A stretch of DNA of 64,000 nt from Amanita rubescens (lineage: Eukaryota; Basidiomycota; Agaricomycetes; Agaricales; Amanitaceae), in assembly GCA_015039365.1 (NCBI GenBank), contig WION01000023.1, positions 344,927 to 408,926 of the forward strand, read 5' to 3'. Below, in pieces: positions 50,840 to 62,300 of the stretch. Both the position numbers and the translations under genes were made by a program. Below the pieces are notes generated by a model, which made no database searches, was not told where the DNA came from, and saw only the letters and a program-made list of their open reading frames with translations. Each line of letters starts with the position of its first letter. Position 1 is the stretch's first letter.

Positions 50840-52150
50840 GCTCGGCGCTTAGCGCTTAGCTGTCATAAGGGGTTCAGGAACCGCTTTCTGCTCAGAGTGA
50901 ATTCAAAATAGACGCTGACGTGATGGCGAGATAGCATGAATTGTGAAGTGGTTCGTTGTAGCGAGAGACCCTCAGCTGACATGTGAAATAGTACTACTCA
51001 CGTTGACCAATACACAGCAGTTGAGCCGTAACCTCATGCTAGTTGGCTTGTTCGGATCCAAGCAGGCGTTTCAGCAGGATGTTGGCATTGACTTGACCCA
51101 AATAATACGGCGTTCCCCTGACTGCCAGACATTCTGGTGACACTTCAACACTTTCCACATGTACCTAGCTAGCCGACTGTGGCGACGCAATGTGTTCATC
51201 GGGGGCGCGCATGCCTCCTAGCTATCCCTCCTTCCTCTTCCCAACCTCCTTCTTCTCCCCAGCCTCCTCCCCCTTCCCAAGTTTCTTGCCCGTGACAGTT
51301 ATGAAAATAAATCCTAGAAAGTCAATCGTGATCTGTGACAGGTGTCAGTTATATTGTCGACGAATTCCGACTAGTCCATAACATACTATTATGAATCCAA
51401 TGGCTACGACTGCGGTGACTGCGGCGACTGCGTAAAAGATGACGTTTTTTACAAGGGAGCCGCCTGGTAGTATTTTTGCGATTTCACTCATTATTGATGA
51501 GACTATGGCACCTATCAATGCAGATCTTACGTCATCCTATGGGATCCAGTGCCAGCGCCGTTAGGGTTTTGATAATCATTGAATGGGTCAAAGAAAGCGC
51601 TCACAAAAATGTTCACCATCTTGTGTTAATCTGGTGTACTGCGAGGGATGTCTCTCGCCTGCGCATTTATATGCCTGAGTGTTGCTATGATGTCACAGGA
51701 ATACACGCATTTCGTGCGTGTCGACGCTGCCAAACGGTGTGCTGCCGTCGACGGCCAAGATATGTAAAATTACTGTTGTTATGGATCTCATCCCCAAGAA
51801 CCACACGAATTGGTCCCTGGACCACTCGCGAAATCAACGCCTGCACATTAATTTTGTTTTAACAAGAATCCCTGGTGTTCTAGCGCTTAGCTATCATAAG
51901 GGAGTTCAGGAACCGCTTACTGCTCAGAGTGAATTCAAAATAGACGCTGGTGTGATTCTGAGATATGCATTGTTGTTACGAAACGAAACGGAGATGAGAG
52001 CGTAGCTTGTGATCCTAACATGCGGAATACTCACGTTCACCATTACAGTTGAGCCACAACCTCATGCTGGTGGCTTATTCGGATCCAAGCAGGCGTTTCA
52101 GGCTGACACTGACTTGACCCCAAATAACACGGCGATTCCCATACCAAACC
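50840..52150 (+). repeat. Direct repeat of about 270 bases, two copies (50840-51125 and 51877-52150)
   Basis: Shared landmarks: gcgcttagct.tcataaggg, gttcaggaaccgctt.ctgc, tcagagtgaattcaaaatag, ctcacgttgacc or ctcacgttcacc, aacctcatgct, ttcggatccaagcaggcgtt and gacttgaccc. A second shared pair overlaps the right edge of each: aacaagaatccctggtgttc (51860) and aacaaggattcctggtgttc (52214). Neither copy has a coding frame, and I see no clear terminal TG...CA ends. Confidence 0.7.
51345..51491 (-). CDS. Candidate 48-residue single-helix membrane peptide
   Basis: A short open frame from ATG (51489-51491) to TGA. The N-terminus MSEIAKILPGGSLVKN precedes one hydrophobic stretch (VIFYAVAAVTAVVAIGF, then IIVCYGLVG) and a basic end (IRRQYN). 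The arrangement, polar head, single helix and positive tail, looks like a genuine small membrane protein more than chance. It stands between the two copies of the direct repeat. I do not recognise a family, and no intron is needed. Confidence 0.4.
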   Translation of the reverse strand: MSEIAKILPGGSLVKNVIFYAVAAVTAVVAIGFIIVCYGLVGIRRQYN

Positions 52151-53053
52151 CTGACCGCTCGCAAGTGCGGTGAAATCGCTCTCGAACGAGCGCCTGCATG
52201 TTAAATTTGCCGTAACAAGGATTCCTGGTGTTCCCAACTCGTCTTCCTATTTCCACGATCTGGGGAGTGGAACTTGTCCCGTCAACACGGTTTGTGATCA
52301 GGGTCTTCGTTCCTCATTGCTAACCCCATTCACCCGTACTGTCTTCCAATCGAGGCTTCTCGCCGTTCCAAACGACAATTTCCAATTTGAAGCGAGAACG
52401 TTTCAAGTAGAGTTCACGCATCAACGTGTTCACCGTACTATTCGCTCCCCTTCAAACTCTCCATCCTAACCCCGATCGAGTCTGTGTCCAGTCAGCCTGC
52501 TGTCAACAAAAGCGCCCAAAGTACCATTTTCGCGTAAAGAATGTGCCGCAAGTAGACAAATGATTCTATGTATGGCAATGATGGTGTGTCGTCAAGTTGT
52601 GCAGAATATCAGAATTGCCAAGTTTAATTGACGCGGAACATGATCAGATAGTATCTATGAAGGACATGAGTACTGCCAAGTGCGAATGCCACACAGACTT
52701 TCTCTCACCGTTATGCTCATGGTGTCCGAGGCACCAGGATCCGTACTTATAGGAGCTTCCTCTTTGGTTCTTGACACTAGAAGATGGGCTTCTTTCAACT
52801 TCCTAATTCACATCGGTGACCGTGTGGACCATGGGTTTTGCCTCGCGGAGTTTCAAGTGTGTCACTCCGATGATCTCGGATGAGCTGCGTCGCGATACGA
52901 CGGCAGTCGTGCTAGCAATCCGAAGATTTGTTCTCAAACAGAAAGGAACAGTGAAAGACTTTTAATGATGCAAATGAAAGCTCGTGTTCATTATTAATCC
53001 ATATTACGTGCACGTTTCTCTATGGAGGTATGCTAAATGAGATATAGCGGGCT

Positions 53054-55065
<2,012 letters not shown>

Positions 55066-55198
55066 TAATAATCGCTCGTTCGTATTCGGAACGCACGGCG
55101 TCAAGAAAGTGGGTGTCACTGTCACGTCGCGTCACGTGTTACAGCGATACCATTCCGGGTTCACGCCACTGACGCCCGCAGTCTTATCGTCTTCCACC
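55066..55198. promoter_or_regulatory. Compact divergent upstream region, lpd1 and STAND gene 2
   Basis: Only 133 bases separate the two start codons, so core promoters must overlap. There is no obvious TATA box; the sequence contains gtcacgtcgcgtcacgtg with a CACGTG-type E-box at its end (about 55131-55136). Confidence 0.6.
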
Positions 55199-58100
55199 AT
55201 GGAAATATCAATGAACCGCGTCGAATCGCCTTTGCCCGACATCGACTTTGATGGTATATGGAGAGATGCCGTAGAACGATACCAGAAAGAAACTGTCATT
55301 AAATTGCCGGACGTGTACGAGGATTGCACCTCGCCGAAGGCTACCCTCGATCTAATCCATAAGCGCTACCCTGACTTTCCCATGAAATTCGCGATTCCCC
55401 GGGAAAACGGCAGGATATTCCGCGAATTGCTTACGGAGCTACTCGAACTCTTGCATAACTATGCGACCTGCGTTTGGCCAGAGGAAGGCAAGGTGGGCGT
55501 TGCGAATTTTCGTGTATTTTTTCTCTGACCGATATTGTTAGTCTCCCAAAGCGATCACGCAATTCTACGCAGCCTTGGTATTATTCTGCGATGTGTGTAA
55601 TCACTTACACGTCCTGGATCGAGCTAACGCCTCGCTCACAGGTACCGAAAGACAAGTTCATCGTTGTCGGAGACTATTTGTACGCCATATGGAAATTGAT
55701 GATGCGCACCAAACCCTACGTTGAAGGAGAGATCGAACTTGAAACTCAGGAAGAGCTCGCGCGCACGTTGGGCGAGATGCTCGTTACCATAGGTTTCGCT
55801 AGCCCCCGAATCAAAGTTGGCACTCTGAGTATGTCATTTCTTATTTTCGCTATACCGGCAGCTAACGTTTCGCCATAGACCAAAATCAATTTTTGACCGT
55901 ACTTACCGAAGGCGATTTTTACATAGTTTTGGAACACTTGGATTCTTTGATTCTCAGAGATGGCAAGATAAAATCGACTGGGCTTCTCATAACTTGTAGA
56001 GAGGCACTCGTAGCGATCCGTGACACGATTCAACGTGCGCATATATTTTTCACCTTTTTTACGCGTCTCACGCGGTCGCTAGACCCACGAGAGGAAGCGG
56101 AGATGCGCAAGGCATTTATAGACCCTATTAACAGAGAGCACAGGTACCTCAGAGGTTCGTTCGCACCGAAGCTTGTCCTCCCCTCCATAACCAACGTGTA
56201 CATAGATGTTGGTGGAAATCTTAGGACTGGGAGATTGTATCACGCTGCTCGTCGTGGCTCGTGGGGTATGTTTCTTCCTTTTACTGGTGAGCGAATACTA
56301 AACATGCGCTAGACGACCGAAAGCACGGAAACATCTTCTTTTGGCTGGGCGCGCCAGACCCACTGACGACACACCGCCTGTTGGGAGCTAATCACGGACC
56401 TGGGACAGGAGAATGGCTCTTGAAGACAGAACAATACATGAAGTGGAAGACTGATCCGAATTCAAGCATGTTACTCAGCGGGAAATGTAAGTCAATTCAA
56501 AATATGACTTCAATGTATGCATCTCACGTCTTTCAAGATGGTTGTGGAAAAACCCATCTTAGGTGACGCTTAAAGAAACATTGCGCTTAATAAAATCTAA
56601 CTTTTCTCCAGCTATACCGTCATTGAAGACCTTAAAAAAGAATGCGCCAATGGCGACACCATAGTGGCTTACTTCTACTTTGACATTTACGAGATTTCAA
56701 AGGTCACGTACATGCAGCTCCTGTCCGGGCTACTCGCACAAATATCCACTGAATACACGGAGAAATGTTCCCCCCTGCTCGAAAAGCTGTATGCGACGTT
56801 TGATAGCGGAAAGGAGCCCCCGTTTATTGACGACATTGTGACGACATTGAAAGACACGTTACAGTTGTACAAGAAGGCCTATCTTGTCATTGATGGCATG
56901 GACGAAGTACCGGAGTTTGGAGAGGTCGTAGGTTTTTTAAGGAATGTAAATCAGTGGGGTTGGGATGGCCTTCATGTTTTCCTCACTTGCAATAAGGAGG
57001 TTAAAGAATATCCTGAGCTGGGGCCTCTCGTTACTCACCAGTATTCAATCAAAGAGGAGGATACCAGGCAGGACATATTGCTTTACACAGAACATAGGTA
57101 CAAGACAGAACCTCCACTTGGGAAATGGAAGGAAAAAGGATTGCCTTTCTTGAATTCATATTTACCAAAGCGATATGAAGGATCGTGAGTCTCTAGCACC
57201 ATGATAAGTTGAGAGTCTGGACTCACATTTCAAAGATTCCAGTGGGTTGCTTGCCAGCTACGTTCAATTCAAAAGGCCAGGAGTAGCATTAATGCTATGA
57301 GGCTTTTCTTGGATGAAATGAGCCAGCCTATGGATGCTGCCTATCAATATATCTTTTCCAACTCTCACCCTACATTCCATCCAGGTCTAGAGGAAGATGG
57401 TCTCAGATTATTGCCTTGGATGGGCTTTTGTGCAAGATTCTTGGATCTCAGAGAATATGCAACTGGTGTAGAGTTTAGTGTTGACCAGGACCCTCCTATT
57501 ATTGATGGAGACTACAGATTGGGCGATGTAGAGGATGTTTTGGAGCTCTTCCCCAATGTCCTGGTGCTTGATCCAACAACCCACATGTACAGGGTCTCTC
57601 ATGGCTCTGTCAGACAATTCTTGTTGACTAACAAGGTCAAGTTCTCTGAGAAGACTGAAGTTATGTTTGATGCAGACACTTCACACTGTTTTATTGCCAA
57701 GGGCTGTTTGGCCTATCTTCTCCAATTTGATGAAGATGGGATGCTCAAGACTGGTACCATTGATAGATACCCTTTGGCCATCTACTCTGCCCAGTACTGG
57801 TTTTATCATGTAACACAAGGGAACAATGCAGAGAATCCTCTGATTCATCAACAGCTCAAGCAGCTCTTCACTCCTGACAGTCCCCAACTCAGAAACTGGG
57901 TCAGAATGTATGACATTGATAAAGGGCCTCAACAGATCCCACCTCAGAGGCCTCATGATTTCAATCCCAATGCCCTCTATTATGCTTCCCAGCTTGGCTT
58001 GAAAGGCATAGTCAAGGAATTGCTTGAGGGAGATGCAGAAGCCAATGTGAAGGGAGTGGATGTTAATGCACCTGCTGGGTTTTATGGCAATGCCTTACAG

Positions 58101-58370
58101 GTTGCTGTAGTCCACAAGAATTTACCAGTAATTGAGCTCTTGTTGGAGCATGGAGCAGATGTGAATGCACAAGGAGGATTCTACCATGCTGCCCTTCAGG
58201 CAGCTTCATTCTCTGGGTCTAAGGAGATTGTCCACCTTCTCTTGGACAAAGGAGCAGATGTGAATGCTCAAGGTGGATATTATGGAAATGCCTCAAAGGC
58301 TGCTTTGAAGAGACACAATTTTGCTATTGCTGGGATTCTGAAAGATGCTGGAGCCAAGGTAGATGTATAA
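55199..58370 (+). CDS. Goodbye-like/NACHT/ankyrin STAND (NLR-like) protein 2
   Basis: Starts at the ATG at 55199 (MEISMNRVESPLPDIDFDGI), leading to a diverged Goodbye-type domain (DGIWRDAVERYQKETVIKL, CTSPKATLDLIHKRYPDF). The linker NHGPGTGEWLLKTEQYMKW precedes a Walker A split by an intron (SGKYGCGKTHL near 56480-56573). The start of the NTPase core is TVIEDLKKECANGDTIVAY, and Walker B is AYLVIDGMDEVPE near 56880-56917. After the intron near 57190, MSQPMDAAYQYIFS and FCARFLDLREYAT correspond to the winged-helix region. Only about three or four ankyrin repeats follow (ASQLGLKGIVKELLEGD, GADVNAQGGFYHAALQAASF), ending at 58370. Compared with the STAND gene at 6.7-11.3 kb, the repeat region is short and there is no C-terminal membrane segment. 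Its last repeats match the inverted array downstream. Confidence 0.8.
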
Positions 58371-58978
58371 TACAGATATTTTTTGATATATAGGTAAGTG
58401 AATGATAGGCAAAATGAAGTGATTTCTGATTGTGTTTGGGTCAACTGGAAGAGAATGTTGATAGTCATGTATGATATGTATTATGCAGTTGAAAATCAAA
58501 AGTCAGATATGAGCTCTTGCTAATAAATTTTCTAATAAGCTTTGCTTGTGCTTCCAGCTATCAGCTCATCCTTAAAGAATTGATTTTTTTCTTGTCATTG
58601 TACTTGCTAGCCATTGACATTCAACCTAGGATACATCATTTCCATTTCAGAGCTTGTGGACTGCTGTTTGAGTATGGTGATCATGTACATACATAGTAAA
58701 TTTCAGAATCCAAAAGTGCATATTGTCCTTGTGTATGTGATACACATGTACATACATTTGACATTGTACATCATGCAAGTATTGCATCTACTGCCATTAC
58801 ATTTGCCAAATCTGGTGTCAGGGTCAACTTTCTCACTAAAGGCAAGCTGCATGGATCTTCCCATGATTAACAATAAAAAGCTCTCATGTTTATTTACATA
58901 GGCCCACAATCACATCATATGTATGTATGTAATTTGATCATTGGAAGTTGGTTGGAAATATTTCTTTGCATTTAAAAT
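58371..58978. other. AT-rich spacer between converging ankyrin genes
   Basis: About 600 AT-rich bases with several gtacatacat-like motifs. No gene recognised. It separates the STAND gene 2 stop from the stop of the inverted ankyrin array. Confidence 0.5.
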
Positions 58979-61190
58979 CTATTGCATCATCTTGGCTTTG
59001 TGTTCCAGCAGCAGGTCTGCAATATCTTGATAACCTCTGTCTGAGGAAACAGTAAAAGCAGCTTCAAGGTGTTCATGTGTGACAGTGTTGTTATCAAGAA
59101 TCAATTTCACAATTCTTTTATGTCCTCTGAGTGATGCAGCTTGTAAAGCACTGCTTAAATCAGATGTCACATCATCATCATCATCATCATTGTATCCATC
59201 ACACCATACTACTTGCACAGTTTGACTGGACTTGGCATTAGCCCCTGCTCTAAGCAGCAATTCAACAATTCCTTTATGACCTTCAAATGATGCAGCTTGC
59301 AGAGCATTGCCATAGTATCCTCCACAATCATTCACATCTGCTCCACTGGCTAGTAGTAATTTAGCAATGTCCATGTGACCACAAGCAGATGCAGCTTGGA
59401 GAGCAGTACCAAAATGACCTCCATGCATATGCACATTTGCTCCTCTTTCAAGCAGCATCTTAGTTATAAGATTTCCTGAAAATGCATTCCCTGAACATCC
59501 TGATACAGCCTGAAGAGCATTTCCATAATATCCTCCTTGTGCATTTATGTCTGCCCCCCTGTCAAGTAGCAGCTCAACAATGTCCTTGCTACCTCTATTT
59601 GATGCAATCTGAAGAGCATTTCCATAGTGACCTCCCTGTGCATTTACATCTGCCCCAATGTCAAGCAGCATTTGAATGAGATCCTTTTTTCCATTTGCCA
59701 ATGCAGCCTGGAGAGCATTTCCATACTCCCCCCCTTGTGCATTTACTTCTGCTCCTCTGTAAATCAGCAGCTCAATAATCTCCTTCTGAGCATTACAACA
59801 TGCTGCTTGAAGTGCATTTCCAAATTTCCCCCCTTGTGCATTCACTTCTGCTCCTTTGTGAAGCAGCAGCTCAATGATCTCCTTCTGATTACTTGAACAT
59901 GCTGCTTGAAGAGCACTTCCAAGCCATCCTCCTTGTACATTCACTTCTGCTCCAGTTGCTATCAGTAATTCAACAATGTTCTTGTGACCAAGAGATACTG
60001 CAGCTTGAAGAGCATTTCCAAGCTTTCCTCCATGTACATCAACCTTTGCCCCATTTGCAATCAACAGTTCAACAATCTCCTTATGACCCTGATATGATGC
60101 AGCATGGAGAGCATTTCCATATTCACCTCCCTGTGCATTTACCTCTGCTCCATTTGCAACCAACATTTCAACAATTTTCTTGTTTCCCATGGATGATGCA
60201 GCTTGGAGAGCATTTCCAAATGTTCCACCTTGTGCATTCACATCTACTCCTTTTGTAAGAAGCAGCTCAACAATGCCCTTGTTTTCAAGAATATTTTTGT
60301 ATTTCCCACATGATGCAGCCTGGAGGGCATTACCATAATATCCTCCCTGCATATCCACCTTTGCTCCTTTAACAAGCAGCAGCTCAACAATGTCCTCATC
60401 ACCTTGACATGATGCAGCTTGAAGAGCATTACCATATTTGCCTCCCTGCAGATTCACTTCTGCACCTCTGTTAAGCAACAATTCAACAATGTCCTTGTGA
60501 CCAGTATATGCTGCAGCTTGTAAAGCATTTCCATAATACCCTCCTCCTGCATTACATTTGCACCTCTTCTGAACAGCAGTTCAATAGTATCTTTGTGACC
60601 AGCATATGATGCAATCTGGAGAGCATTTCCAAAATATCCTCCTTGTGCATTCACATCAGCTTTTCTGCCAAGTAGCAACTCAATGAGACCCTGGTATTGT
60701 TCAATGATGCAATCTGGAGAGCACTTCCATAATGTCCTCCTGTTATGCTGATGTCTGCTCCTCTTGTAAGTAAAAGCTCAATGATGTTCTTATGACCATG
60801 AAGCAATGCAGCCTGGAGGGGCATTTTTATAACATCCACCCTGTGGATTCATATTTGCTCCTCTGTCAAGCAGCAGCTCAACAATATCCTTTCTCTCAAC
60901 AACACCTGCAGATGCAGCCTGCAGAGCATTTCCATATTTTCCTCCTTGCTCATTAACCTCTGCTCCTCTTTTAATTAGTAGCTCTACAATACCATTATGA
61001 CCAATTGTATGATGCAGCCTGGAGAGCATTTCCATATATGTATCCCTTTTCATTCACATCTGCTCCTCTCTCAAGTAGCAGCTCGATGATGTCTTTGTGA
61101 CCACCACGTGATGCAGTCTCAAGTAATTTTTGGACTGTCCATGTACATCTGCTCCACTTTCAAGCAGCAGTTCAGCAACATCTCTGTGAC
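58979..61190 (-). pseudogene. Ankyrin-repeat array without N-terminal domains, frameshifted at its 5' end
   Basis: From 60481 down to 58979 an uninterrupted 500-codon frame encodes about fifteen ankyrin repeats of the form GGYYGNALQAAS.GHKDIVELLL.RGADVNAQ. Further upstream the same repeats continue to about 61190, but the frame is broken near 60550 (one base lost), 60690, 60820 (one base gained), 61005 (one base gained) and 61115 (part of a repeat deleted). No start codon with a NACHT or other N-terminal domain precedes it; repeat sequence stops where GC-rich retroelement-like DNA begins. The repeats are the same type as the tail of STAND gene 2, on the opposite strand. It is most likely a truncated STAND gene; a shorter protein starting at an internal Met cannot be excluded. 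Confidence 0.75.
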
Positions 61191-61199
61191 CCATACGTT

Positions 61200-62300
61200 G
61201 ATGGACTGGAGGAGAGGCTGGACGGAGAAAACGCGCATAATAGAAGACCTACTGAAGCGATAGGACGATTGCCGAAGCGGACCGAAGCAGGAAAGGAAGA
61301 TCGAACTCAAAAGAAGAGCGACAGGTTCGATTGTGTTCAAGCCCTAGGCCTTAGGCGTGTCGGAGCATTGGATCACGTGGAGCTGTGGACCATGACTCAT
61401 CTGAGGCAGGATCGGCAAGGAGCATCAAAAGGCGCATCAGCGATCATCCTCGGCGACCTCGGAATCACGCGGCATGGAAAAAGAGGACTCGGATTGAATA
61501 GCGTCGCTCTTGACGCTTTCCCCTTCTTCCCAGATGAGTTCCCCAGCACTCTCAGCTAACGACGCGATCCAGGAGAACGGCGATAGAGCGCGGCCTCTTA
61601 TCGAGCGGCTTTCGACGCCTCCACCCGAGTACCCCCTTTTCCGAGAAGGAGACGACGCGCCGATACAAAGCTTGCAAGAAGCCAGCGTATCCCTATGGGA
61701 GCATGTACCCCTCGTTTAACAGAAGGCGCGGCGACTGGTATCATTCGCTAGGAGCCATATTCGGCCAATCTAGACGGCTTTCGGCGTCCCCGCTAGTAGG
61801 AGGAGAGTTCCACGCTACAGTCACCCCAAGTACCGGCGACGAGATAAGGCATAGGGGATGGATGGAAGAGCCGGAGCAGAGCGCGGAGGATCGGCGAAGA
61901 AACGGATTCGCGCTCGACCTTATCAATCGCGTCGAGTATTTCGGTCTTGAGCAAGGCAACCAGAGTACCATCCACCTAGGGCGCGGACCAGCTAGTTCAT
62001 AGGGTTATCCATAGGCCACACATCGCAGGACGAGGACTGGAGATCGATCACGGCGGCCCTTATATCATTATCGACCGATGCCACACCCACTACCTCCTCA
62101 TGACCAGAAAAGGAGACATATTCCCCCAGCTCGTCCCGGCACCCTGTATCTACCCTTGCCTGACTACCTGGCATGTTGTCAATATCCCGCGCGATTTACT
62201 TAATCATCCAGAGGTAGAACAACTCCAGAACGAATACATCCGAGCTTAAAAGAAGTTCGGTCACCTTCGCAAAGGTTCATTTCCCCCGTATTTCAGCGTC
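61200..62300 (+). other. Retroelement-like or degenerate sequence upstream of the terminal repeat candidate
   Basis: GC-rich, with open frames on the plus strand that change frame near 61530-61700 and 62000 (for example GYPLFREGDDA-like residues, then GLEIDHGGPYIIIDRCHTHY). I recognise no domain. Frame changes suggest decay of a mobile element or an unrecognised spliced gene. Confidence 0.35.

Larger units (their letters stand above)
50704..53053. other. Intergenic region with diverged direct repeats
   Basis: About 2.3 kb between the patatin and dihydrolipoamide dehydrogenase genes. It contains two families of direct repeats and a candidate 48-codon membrane peptide (51345-51491, minus). No other gene is recognisable. 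Confidence 0.5.

Noticed and set aside
59482..60258. Plus-strand frames and regular spacing resembling a CRISPR-like or other repeat array
   Set aside because: The 99-base periodicity is that of 33-residue ankyrin repeats on the minus strand; there are no constant repeats with unique spacers, and the organism is eukaryotic.
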